A stretch of 64,000 bases of DNA from contig NZ_CP159837.1 of the NCBI RefSeq assembly GCF_040564635.1, positions 1,057,001 through 1,121,000 on the forward strand, written 5' to 3'. This stretch comes from Planktothricoides raciborskii GIHE-MW2. GTDB taxonomy: Bacteria; Cyanobacteriota; Cyanobacteriia; Cyanobacteriales; Laspinemataceae. The notes beneath the pieces are model-generated. The model had not been told where the DNA came from and made no database searches. It worked only from the letters and a program-made list of their open reading frames with translations. Positions 10,415 to 18,155 of this stretch are shown here, piece by piece; positions within the stretch are counted from its first letter, which is position 1; each line of letters starts with the position of its first letter. Made by a program: the position numbers and the translations under genes.

Positions 10415-11248
10415 ATGTCTCAATTACAAAGAATCGCGATCGCACCAGCCCAAATTCAAGGTCAGCAAATATTGCTCACCGCCGAACAGCAGCACTATCT
10501 GATGCGAGTGCTGCGGTTAAAAATAGGCGATCGCTTTATTGTCATCGATCCTCAAGGGGGTTGGTGGTTGTCGGTACTCCAAGAAAACAATGGCCAAATT
10601 CTCGAACCGATAGCCATTGCCACCGAATTACCTGCTACCGTTTCCTTAATTGTGGCTATGCCCAAAGGAAATGGCTTAGAAGAGATAGTGCGTCAAACTA
10701 CGGAACTCGGTGTGAGTGCGATTTATCCGGTAATGAGCGATCGCAGCCTCCTCAAACCTAGCCCCCAAAAAATTCAACGGTGGCGTCGCATTGCCCAAGA
10801 AGCCGCCGAACAGTCAGAACGAGCAAAAGTCCCGACAATTTTTGAACCGATCGCTTTCTCTGAATGTTTAGGGCAAATTTCTCAGGCTTCATGTAGGGGC
10901 GAACAGCCGTTCGCCCCTACCCTCACCCAGGAAAATTCGGGGGGATCCGACACCCCCCTTATTAAGGGGGGCGGGGGGGGATCCGACTCTAAAAAATATA
11001 AATATATCTGTGTGGCTCGTGGGGATAGGCCACATTTACTCAAAACTTTGCAAGGATCTGACCTTAAATCTGAAGCAAATCCCCAAATCGCGATCGCCAC
11101 TGGGCCCGAAGGCGGCTGGACAGCCACAGAAGTGGAACAGGCGATCGCTGCGGGTTTTCAGCCAATTTCTTTAGGCGATCGTATCCTCAAAGCCGTTACC
11201 GCCCCCATTGTCGCCTTATCCCTCGTCGCTGCTTACTTAGAAAGTTAG
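10415..11248 (+). CDS. rsmE: 16S rRNA (uracil-1498-N3)-methyltransferase
   Basis: A SPOUT-class methyltransferase of 277 aa modifying U1498 of 16S rRNA. An N-terminal PUA-like domain (LTAEQQHYLMRVLRL) precedes the knot domain. The family motifs ELGVSAIYPV, RWRRIAQEAAEQSER and the SAM-binding knot GPEGGWTATEVE then LGDRILKAVTAP are intact. I chose the ATG at 10415; the 24 codons upstream are translated repeat sequence. Residues about 160-191 are encoded by two dispersed hairpin repeats in frame, between the helix after SERAKVP and the knot strand. The insertion lies in a loop and leaves the motifs untouched, so function is probably kept. Confidence 0.95.
   Translation: MSQLQRIAIAPAQIQGQQILLTAEQQHYLMRVLRLKIGDRFIVIDPQGGWWLSVLQENNGQILEPIAIATELPATVSLIVAMPKGNGLEEIVRQTTELGVSAIYPVMSDRSLLKPSPQKIQRWRRIAQEAAEQSERAKVPTIFEPIAFSECLGQISQASCRGEQPFAPTLTQENSGGSDTPLIKGGGGGSDSKKYKYICVARGDRPHLLKTLQGSDLKSEANPQIAIATGPEGGWTATEVEQAIAAGFQPISLGDRILKAVTAPIVALSLVAAYLES
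10893..10986. repeat. Two intergenic-type hairpin repeats inside rsmE
   Basis: A 12-bp perfect inverted repeat with 4-nt loop (10893-10904 / 10909-10920, GTAGGGGCGAAC) is followed by CCCCCCTTATTAAGGGGGG. The latter is flanked by direct copies of GGGGGGATCCGAC. Related GTAGGGGCGAA modules occur in intergenic DNA at 41.75, 43.58 and 58.6 kb. Here they are read as protein. Confidence 0.85.
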
Positions 11249-11862
11249 AAACCGGGTTTCTGCGTTAACTGATGCCAATCCGCCAATCCGCCAATCCGCC
11301 AATCCGCCAATCCGCCAGGGAATAAATTCCCGTCGCTTTTAGCTAAAGTCGGTTAAAACCGACTGAAATCGATAATTTGAAATCAAATAATTATAATTGG
11401 ATTTATTTACAACTGAAATCGATATAGCGGTTTTTATTGGATTACAGAGGTTTTCTGGATTCCCGCCTGGGCGGGAATGACAGTTTTTTTGTACTTCATA
11501 ACTCCGAAAAGTGCTATAATTTGAACTCAAATTATAACGTTTTTAACTAAAAATGCCACATTATGGGCGCAATGCTGTCGCCCAAATTAACAGCTTAATT
11601 GTAGCAATAATTTTTGAATTTGGTATAATTTTAGTCGGATTTATCCGACTTTAGCTATGAGGCGGGGGTTTTAACCCCCGACGGTTTTTCAGCCCTTTGA
11701 AATCGATAATTTAAAATCAAAGAACTATTTTCAAATAGATATTTTCTCCCAGACCACAAATCCCCAGACAAAAAACCGGGTTTTTTTTAGAATTCCACAG
11801 ATAACTGTTGATATTCACCAAAGAAACCCGGTTTCCGATCTATATATTTCTAATTAATTGTT
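11249..11862. other. Repeat-rich intergenic region after rsmE
   Basis: No gene is seen. Contents in order: an AGAAACCGGGTTTCT element (about 11248-11262); five tandem CCAATCCG octamers (11275-11314); a GTCGGTTTTAACCGAC-type hairpin near 11348; a 20-bp palindrome ATTCCCGCC-TG-GGCGGGAAT (11459-11478); a hairpin GGCGGGGGTTTTAACCCCC (about 11661); and two copies of a TCGATAATTT(G/A)AAATCAAA segment (about 11367 and 11704). Another AAACCCGG palindrome ends it (about 11822). Confidence 0.7.
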
Positions 11863-12249
11863 TTACTTATTTCCCATTTGGCTGGCCATATCTAAGAAAG
11901 TTTTCATATTAGGACCAGGACGACGACGGGGGCCTGTGCTGGGCATTAAATATTGGGTCGCAAATCCACCCACGGGTTCCGCAGCTTTTGCCGGTGCTGG
12001 GGCTGGCTTGGCTGGGGCTGGGGCTGCTGCTGGGGCCGGGGCGGGTTCAGATTTTTTCGCTTTCGGTGCCGGGGCTTTCGGTGCCGGGGCTTTCTCAGTC
12101 TTCGGCGCTTCTACTTTGGCGGCAGCGGGTTCAGCTTTTGGTGCAGCCGGTTCAGCTTTTGGTGCAGTTGTCGCTGACCCAGTGCCTTTGGCTTCGTCCA
12201 ATTCTAAGAAATATTCAGATTTTTTGCCAAATAAGTTTTTTAGTGCCAT
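11863..12249 (-). CDS. Conserved Ala/Pro/Lys-rich small protein
   Basis: Function not recognised. A conserved N-terminus (MALKNLFGKKSEYFLELDE) and C-terminus (FATQYLMPSTGPRRRPGPN, then MKTFLDMASQMG) flank a 70-residue linker of AP/KAEP repeats. Short ordered ends joined by a disordered linker suggest a tether or adaptor. It is soluble, with no signal peptide. The opposite strand has a longer open frame (11858-12325), but that is only the Gly/Ala-rich shadow of the repeats. It is transcribed alone. Confidence 0.75.
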   Translation of the reverse strand: MALKNLFGKKSEYFLELDEAKGTGSATTAPKAEPAAPKAEPAAAKVEAPKTEKAPAPKAPAPKAKKSEPAPAPAAAPAPAKPAPAPAKAAEPVGGFATQYLMPSTGPRRRPGPNMKTFLDMASQMGNK

Positions 12250-12662
12250 GATGCCTGACTCCTGTTGTGTTGTCTGTGTTTTCGTGGATATGGGATTATC
12301 TGGTTTAGGGCGGATGCCGCTTTAGTTGGATCCGTTTCGGTAATCGCCACGTTATACCACTTCTGAGGAAAGAGGAGAGAGGAAAGAGGAAAATTCTCTC
12401 TTCTATGCATCTCTCTTCTATGTATCTCTCTTTGTGATATCTGGCTAGAAGATCGATAAAATTCTGAGATTGATTATGAAGTTTTTATAACGCCAAAGGC
12501 AATAATTGCTTAAAATTCTTAATAAAACTTCACAAACTTATTAAAGCCAAACGGCGATCGCCTCCCAGAGCCTACGGGTGTGGATAAATTGCAAGGAACC
12601 TTAATGCGACAGGAATCCCTAGCCAACAATAGGATCCTATTCCTTGCTAGGACTTATTTTAT
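12250..12662. other. Intergenic, no gene
   Basis: The region upstream of the Ala/Pro-rich gene contains a GAGGAAAGAGGAGAGAGGAAAGAGG purine tract (split near 12364-12390) opposite TCTCTCTTCTATGCATC repeats. AT-rich sequence with one HIP1 site follows. Nothing coding is apparent. Confidence 0.5.
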
Positions 12663-12905
12663 CTAAGGATTAGCAGTCAAAAAGGTAACGTTGATTTGGA
12701 TCCAAGGAATTACTGACGGAATTGGTATGGAAGCAGTTTCTAAAGTTATGGCTTCTGCACAAAACGCAGTGCATAAATAATATCTGTCAATGTACATCCA
12801 GCATTGTAAATAAACACGGCTTATCGGACGACAATTTTGAGGCAATACTAAAATATTATTATTCCCAGATGACCTCTTCACTTCTCCACTAATAATAACT
12901 AAACT
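12663..12905 (-). pseudogene. Remnant of a phage tail-fibre C-terminal domain
   Basis: The minus-strand frame reads SGEVKRSSGNNNILVLPQNCRP and ends PWIQINVTFLTANP. This resembles the C-terminal pattern of tail-fibre or receptor-binding proteins (a 'LPEGFRPS...W..L..V.F' type end). The central Gly/Asp core normally between these motifs is scrambled and there is no good start codon. It directly follows the tail-like ORF at 12942-13223 on the same strand, so the two may once have been one or two tail genes. Confidence 0.4.
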
Positions 12906-12941
12906 TGAGAATTTAGTTATTTTAAATGTACTATATAAACT

Positions 12942-13223
12942 CTATCCTTCACTAAAAGTGTACGGAATATCGGACATTCCTACTTGTAGATTAGTTCTTG
13001 CCGCTGATACGGTACTAAGCCCGGTGCCCCCATTCGCGATCGCAGCTATCCCAGTAATATTGGCGGCACTCCCGGAAATATTCCCAGAAATTTGAGCGCC
13101 GGTCTGAGTATGCGATGCGGCGGCTGCACCGATCGCCTCTGGGGTAAGCGGGTCAGTGCCCTCGATTGCGTGGTTTGGGGCGTGGGTCTCAGAAGTCTCA
13201 ATGATTGGTCGTAAAGGAATCAT
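12942..13223 (-). CDS. Phage tail-fibre-like short protein
   Basis: A 93-aa product with the collagen-like, Ala/Gly-rich pattern of tail-fibre stalks (HAIEGTDPLTPEAIGAAAASH, then ISGNAANI-type and IANGGTGLSTVSAARTNL). 'NGGTGLST' and 'GTDPLTPEAIGAA' are recurrent in phage tail and R-type tailocin fibres. It starts 2 bp after the stop of the gene upstream (13226), so the two are co-transcribed. It is much shorter than a working fibre and probably a fragment of a prophage or tailocin cassette. Confidence 0.55.
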   Translation of the reverse strand: MIPLRPIIETSETHAPNHAIEGTDPLTPEAIGAAAASHTQTGAQISGNISGSAANITGIAAIANGGTGLSTVSAARTNLQVGMSDIPYTFSEG

Positions 13224-13225
13224 AA

Positions 13226-13567
13226 TTACCAGTTTTCAGTAATCAAAGCTTCGGCGCGTGAATCAGGTGTCGAGTTGCTTGCCCAAAGGAAATTGATTGC
13301 AGTTGTAGGCACAGCAGAAAATTCATAAGCGTACTGGCCGGGAATTTCAATTTCAGCATTTGCGGCAGTAGCTGGTTTGCTGGCCACCGTACCTGTTGCC
13401 ACATACAAAGTATTAACAGAACGATTGATCATGATTAATCGCTTTCTGTCACTACGTGCGGCGATCGCATCGACAGCCGTCACAGACACAGCAATGGTAG
13501 CATGAGCGCTATTGCTGTAAGTTTTGGTGTTGTTGCTGACTGGTTGATTGCCAGTAAATTGTAACAT
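13226..13567 (-). CDS. Phage-associated hypothetical protein
   Basis: A 113-aa protein with beta-rich composition (TIAVSVTAVDAIAARSDRKR, then LIMINRSVNTLYVATG). The pattern resembles small virion or tail accessory proteins that present a value with a 'no-data' offset, but I cannot name a family. It is immediately upstream of the tail-fibre-like ORF with a 2-bp gap. That context is the main argument for a phage origin. Confidence 0.5.
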   Translation of the reverse strand: MLQFTGNQPVSNNTKTYSNSAHATIAVSVTAVDAIAARSDRKRLIMINRSVNTLYVATGTVASKPATAANAEIEIPGQYAYEFSAVPTTAINFLWASNSTPDSRAEALITENW

Positions 13568-13829
13568 TTTTACTCTTTGTTTTTTTCTGGATAACTAATG
13601 GATAATTTTCCTAAAAAATTGAATAAGTATTTTTTTATGCTCTTGAATATTTTTAATTTATTTTTATTAAAATTAAAAATAAATTTTAGCATGACTTAAA
13701 TTTTCCCAATCTTAAGCTATGCTAAAATTATAAAATGGTTAAAAATGCGTAAAAATGCCAATTAAAATTGTTAAAAAAAAACTAATTTTTTTAACAATTA
13801 AATGTTAATTAGCCTAAGATTACCTCAAA

Positions 13830-14117
13830 TTACCCAGACAAAAAAGCATAATGTTCTCCGCGTATTCGTGCATCAAAATAACAATCAATAGATTCAAAAC
13901 CGTCCTCGACACAATCCACAGCAAGTTGATTGACGACTTGTGCTTTTTCAATGGAAGAATCGTCCGAAAGACTTCCTAAGCCAAAAGTCGTCGCGTCTAA
14001 CAGCCAATCAACCCAATTGCCGTTAATACGGCCTGCGTAATCTAGCTCAATCCAAGTTTTTACAGCTTGATTGTAGGAGCGTTTGCTAATCGTAAAATCA
14101 AGATTTTTATCTCCCAT
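13830..14117 (-). CDS. Hypothetical protein in phage-like island
   Basis: A 95-aa acidic protein (MGDKNLDFTISKRSYNQAVK) of no recognised family. It is upstream of the two tail-like ORFs on the same strand, separated by 260 bp of AT-rich DNA. A plausible ribosome-binding purine stretch (AAAAGG) precedes the ATG. It may be a further virion or tail gene. Confidence 0.5.
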   Translation of the reverse strand: MGDKNLDFTISKRSYNQAVKTWIELDYAGRINGNWVDWLLDATTFGLGSLSDDSSIEKAQVVNQLAVDCVEDGFESIDCYFDARIRGEHYAFLSG

Positions 14118-14247
14118 AAATTAACCTTTTTGTTTAGGGATTCAACTTAGCCTAAGCTGCGAAAACCGACAATCATCAAACTTTTCCTAGAAAAAAAGAG
14201 GTTAAAGCAATCAATATTTTAAGCAAAACTGGTAATATAAAAGGGTA

Positions 14248-14267
14248 GCTGGGGATTAATCCCCAGC
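14248..14267. repeat. 20-bp perfect palindrome
   Basis: GCTGGGGATTAATCCCCAGC is perfectly self-complementary, 130 bp upstream of the small ORF at 13830-14117 on the minus strand. It is a possible terminator or hairpin repeat. Confidence 0.7.
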
Positions 14268-14397
14268 CGACGGTTTATCCGCCTTCAGCAGAGCAATGAA
14301 ATCTGTAAAAGAATGATTAAGTTTTATCGTGGTTAAAATAAATCGTTACAAAGGTTAAGAATTAGTTATGAGTCATAAATAAAATGGCGAAAAAAAA

Positions 14398-14925
14398 ACT
14401 GGAGTGTCGTAAAGAATTTAACTTCTGAATATACGGGGGAAAACTATTGCAGTCTTATCAAGGGAACCGGACGAGAGTTTGTTGTTAACTTTTGCTTAAA
14501 ACCAGAGGTCGAGAACCCTGCTATTCCTCCGTTTCTGCCGCCGTCTCCACCCTGCAATATCAAGCCGCTGGCCAAGCTCAGTTAAGAGCTTATGCTGAGT
14601 CGATCGCTCATTATCGGCTTCAGCTTTGGGAGCGAACGGCTGAGGGAACTTTTTACCGAAAAACTTTCCCAATTTTCAAATATTTCCCAGATCATCAGCT
14701 AGATATTTTTCCCTTGTTGTGGGTAACAACCGAGGCCGGAATTGGGGATAAAGAACTTTTACTAAAATTTGATGGCACTGTTTTACCAATAACTGATGAT
14801 AAAATCTCGGTCTGCCTCGACTACTACTGTTCAGGACGAAATTTGGTTTTCGTTAAATATTCCGGCAAACACGGAGATTGAATTTCAGCGTCCTGATAAT
14901 TATACTATTTTTAATTACCAAAGAT
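14398..14925 (+). pseudogene. Frame-broken ORF of unknown function
   Basis: Three overlapping plus-strand frames together read like one decayed protein. The first contains VVKNLTSEYTGENYCSLIKG. The second runs from about 14550 (AESIAHYRLQLWERTAEGTF). The third runs from about 14840 (DEIWFSLNIPANTEIEFQRP). None has a convincing start alone. I recognise no family. Its position beside the phage-like ORFs suggests the same origin. Separate short ORFs are the alternative. Confidence 0.35.
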
Positions 14926-15100
14926 GCACTCATTTGGGGCGCTTGGACGCCTTGCCCCTACAATATCTGTTATTAATTTGGCATCGGTAGGGGCGCCGGG
15001 GCTGGCGCCCAAATTAACCTCGAAATCGTAGCAATAATTTTTGAAATTGGTATAAATACTTGGAAAACGGAAAACCAATCATTGATTACACAATGGGGCA
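14926..15100. repeat. Dispersed hairpin repeat with GGGCGCC stem
   Basis: The sequence around 14990-15056 (GGGCGCCGGGGCTGGCGCCC, then AAATTAACC...TAGCAATAATTTTTGAA...GGTATAA) matches about 11569-11632 in arrangement. The two copies define a dispersed hairpin-plus-tail repeat of about 70 bp. Confidence 0.6.
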
Positions 15101-15149
15101 AGAGAAAAAAAATCCGAAGCATCTGACTAAAAAAAATCGCAGCGACGCT

Positions 15150-15494
15150 TCCGACAAGCTTTAGGGCTGGGGGAAGTTGTCCGAAAATCAGGCGCTACTG
15201 TCAATTCAAAGTCCAAGGCAAAAGGGTCAGGAATGGCGCGATCGATAATGTGGCTGTACGTCAATAATAAATTTGAAATGTCACTCAAAGAGAATGGTGT
15301 TTCAACAAAAAGTTTGTTGAAACACTATTCGCCGAATTCTTGAGTATTGGCTGAACCGTGCTTATCAATTACTGCCTGATGGTTCCTTGCAAAAACTTAG
15401 CGGGAAAGCATTGTATGCCGCTCGTGGTGCAACTATGCGAAAGGTGGCTGCGATGATTTACAAGGATTTCGCCATTGTCACTGGGTTGTCTTGA
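15150..15494 (+). pseudogene. Degenerate ORF, frameshifted
   Basis: Two plus-strand frames join into a plausible protein. One contains MARSIMWLYVNNKFEMSLKE. After a shift near 15335 the other reads RILEYWLNRAYQLLPDGSLQ, then KALYAARGATMRKVAAMIYK. A 10-bp inverted repeat GTTTCAACAA/TTGTTGAAAC (15298-15323) sits just before the shift. The family is not recognised. It may be another part of the decaying phage-like island. Confidence 0.3.
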
Positions 15495-15589
15495 AGATAG
15501 TGATATTTAATCCTCAGGGGTAGAATTCAGACTTGTTGATTGCGGTTGGCTTTGAGTAAGTCTTCTACACACCAAAACCCCATTGAAAA

Positions 15590-15725
15590 AATCCCATTGA
15601 AAATAGACAATTGACAATTGTTTACTCATTCATTATCCATTATCTATTATTTTTTCCCACACCCCACACCCCACAGCCTACAGCCTACACCTCTTACCCT
15701 GAGCCACACCCCACACCCTAGACCC
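15590..15725. repeat. ACACCCC/CAATTGA heptamer tract
   Basis: Short degenerate heptamer tandem units (CAATTGA near 15607, then ACACCCC and CCTACAG at about 15656-15690 and 15701-15718) lie just past the stop of the SirB1-family gene. They belong to the STRR class. Confidence 0.6.
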
Positions 15726-15730
15726 TGTAA

Positions 15731-16546
15731 TTAGCTGATGTGATCGAGCAATTGGCGAACGATCGCGGCATCGGCAGCATCAGGGACGATCGCCAGATAG
15801 GATTCCAGGTCTTGCCGTGCTTCTGACCAGCGATCGCTTTGATAATATAAAAGGCCGCGATCGCGCAGTTGGTCTGGGGCATCGGGAAACAACAGCAAAA
15901 TCCGGTCAATTACCCCCAGACATTTTTTCGCCTGCATTTGTTGGAGATAAATCATTTTTAAATTCATCAGCATCCGGGCTAAAAACTGTCGTGACGTGAC
16001 TGGGGCAAAAAATTCTGGCCGCAACTGCACAGGTTGACCATACAGTTGACTTAATCGGGGCTGCCAATCTTCCGCAAACAATATCTCCCCGCGATTAAAT
16101 GCATCCACAAAAATCCCCGCATCGGCAAAATCTGGACGAATGATAAAATGTCCGGGCATTCCAATGCCGACCATCGGAAAATCGATGCGCCGAGCCACTT
16201 CCAGATATACTAACGACAGGGTAATTGGAATCCCCGTGCGCCGAACAATTACGTCACTCAGAAAACTATTGCGCGGATCGTAGTAATCATCGGTATTGCC
16301 CCGAAAACCAAGGTCATCAAACAAATACTGATTAATGGTCTTGATGATTCGGAGGGGATAGCGTTCTGGGGGCAACTGTTGCCGCACCTCTTCCGCCATC
16401 ACATCAAAAGTTTCGAGGGATTGCTCGACATCCAGATCGGGATATTCTTCTTGAGCAATATATAAAGCCGCTTTTGCCAGATTAATTTGTTCATCTGGCT
16501 GCTGGATTTCTTGGTAAAATAATTGTCGCGCTGCGGAAAATTCCAT
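15731..16546 (-). CDS. SirB1 / transglutaminase-like core-2 family protein with TPR tail
   Basis: A 271-aa soluble protein. The N-terminal two thirds carry the Transglut_core2 (SirB1-type) signature (YDPRNSFLSDVIVRRTGIPI, then TLSLVYLEVARRI and GMPGHFIIRP). The C-terminal third contains TPR-like helices (about 195-265). SirB1 proteins are related to the transglutaminase fold but lack a proven reaction in cyanobacteria. The start ATG at 16546 fits the family N-terminus. It is a lone gene between repeat-rich spacers. Confidence 0.88.
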   Translation of the reverse strand: MEFSAARQLFYQEIQQPDEQINLAKAALYIAQEEYPDLDVEQSLETFDVMAEEVRQQLPPERYPLRIIKTINQYLFDDLGFRGNTDDYYDPRNSFLSDVIVRRTGIPITLSLVYLEVARRIDFPMVGIGMPGHFIIRPDFADAGIFVDAFNRGEILFAEDWQPRLSQLYGQPVQLRPEFFAPVTSRQFLARMLMNLKMIYLQQMQAKKCLGVIDRILLLFPDAPDQLRDRGLLYYQSDRWSEARQDLESYLAIVPDAADAAIVRQLLDHIS

Positions 16547-16616
16547 GTTACAAGTGAAGACTGCCTTTTAGGTGGTTCTATGCTGTTTTTCTATTTTAAG
16601 TCAGGGATACATTTAT

Positions 16617-16680
16617 TAACCGTTCGTGGTTGATGGTTCTTGGTTGATGGTTGATGGTTCTTGGTTCTTGGTTAAGCGTT
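16617..16680. repeat. GGTTGAT/GGTTCTT heptamer array
   Basis: About eight heptamers alternate between GGTTGAT and GGTTCTT in the spacer between the SirB1-family gene and the broken membrane-protein gene. It is an STRR array of mixed unit type. Confidence 0.8.
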
Positions 16681-16764
16681 GCCGGTTCACCGTTCACCGT
16701 TTCCTCCACTTCTACGGATGTACTATTATAGCTGATGCTCTATTAAGTTAACATCAGTTCTTTT

Positions 16765-17170
16765 ATGGAAAAATTTCCACCGTATTTATCTTATCTCGGA
16801 ATTGGTCTAGGGAGTCTGGTCGGTCTTTTGTTATTAGTTTGGGTTATCGTTGCCATCAGGATTTTGCGGAAAACCAAAGGATTACCTCAAGCAATTGGCA
16901 CGTTTTTGACTTTGATTGTCGAGGACAATGTGACCGCAGCTTATCAGTTGACGACAGATAATTTTAAAGTCAAAATGTCTAAACAAGCTTTTAGCAAGTT
17001 TATTAAAAAGCATAAAATCAATATACTCGTACCCTGATGTCAATTCCTACCGTTGAAGAAAATTGTCATTCTTTGGCGGTGACATTGATTACGAAAACGG
17101 GTCAATAAATAACCTTAAAAATCTCTGTTATTAAAAACAAAAAAAATTGGCAAATTGAGTATTTATAATA
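16765..17170 (+). pseudogene. Frameshifted single-pass membrane protein
   Basis: The first frame gives an N-terminal membrane helix (about residues 8-32, GIGLGSLVGLLLLVWVIVAI). A cytosolic region follows (AYQLTTDNFKVKMSKQAFSK) and it stops at 17037. A shifted frame continues immediately with LMSIPTVEENCHSLAVTLIT, an in-frame stop after KTGQ, then ITLKISVIKNKKNWQIEYL to about 17170. The joined product looks like one small cyanobacterial protein with a DUF4864-like C-terminal domain. One frameshift and one stop mark it as inactive, unless they are sequencing errors. Confidence 0.6.
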
Positions 17171-18155
17171 TGAATATCAAGGTTAAAATCCTGATCTTGC
17201 CGGGAAATTAATCGTCAGCTTTAAGACAGAATCTCTCTAGATGCAAGCGAGATATTTAGTCGGGGCATTCGCTCGATTTGCCCCAAGAAATCTGCTATGA
17301 TTCAGTGTACTGACATTTGAGGGGATAATTTAATATCGCTCGGCAGCAAATCGCGGTCTGCGATCGCGATGACGGTCATGGAGTTTCCCCGAAAAATCTA
17401 TCATTTTATTAATATTTTTTTATATTTTTTTTAGATTTACGTTAAAATTCGTGTAATTTGTGTAATTTGATGCGGAAATTTTGTCCATTTTTACTCAATT
17501 TAAAAATAGATTAAATACATAACGGGTTGGATCCAGCCCCTTGATGCTCGTACTCATACTAAATTTAAATCTACCGCTAAATCTAGCTCCGAAGTGAAAA
17601 TGCAGGTTTATCGGCATTTTGTTCCATTGTCACCAGGGAATTAGCAATAATGGATATCGTGACTAGCGAAACCGAACCGATCCCAGTGTCACCAAGCTAT
17701 CACTTTTGCTGGGTAGTATTGAATCAACCGCATCTTAAAGTGCTTTCTTGTCGATCGCCTTAAAGGGGCGAAAAATCTTTCAGCCCAGCCAGGAAACGAG
17801 AAGTGTTTTTTAATAAAAGACACTTGGAGAAAAACTTTTCTAGCTTACTCTCTAGCTTACTTGTCCCGTGAATGAGTCCAGGTTAAAAATTTTTAAATCA
17901 GGGTCTAGAGTCATAACCGCTTCACTCGGCATTTGGCCAAAGCTTTAATTAACCGTGGATGACTCGCGCATAAAACCGAGCAGATCAAAAATATTCGATC
18001 GCCAGTTTTTTTTGATTTGAGAGGTCAAAATATATAATTACTTAATCTACCTATATTTTTTGTGATTCATTCTGAATGCGATCGCTTTCATAAATTTGAA
18101 TCAAGCTTCACAGGAAAAGCCCGTTTACCTGAAAACAAAACCCAAAATATAAAAT
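17171..18155. other. Intergenic region, about 1 kb, no gene
   Basis: AT-rich DNA with scattered HIP1 sites and a poly-T stretch (about 17402-17435). Short open frames (for example one at about 17650-17760) have no family resemblance, start signal or codon bias I would trust. It may contain older gene debris. The promoter of the GGDEF/EAL gene should lie in the last 150 bp. Confidence 0.5.

Noticed and set aside
11858-12325. 155-aa plus-strand frame rich in Gly/Ala
   Set aside because: It is the antisense shadow of the Ala/Pro/Lys-rich gene, whose ends are conserved on the minus strand.
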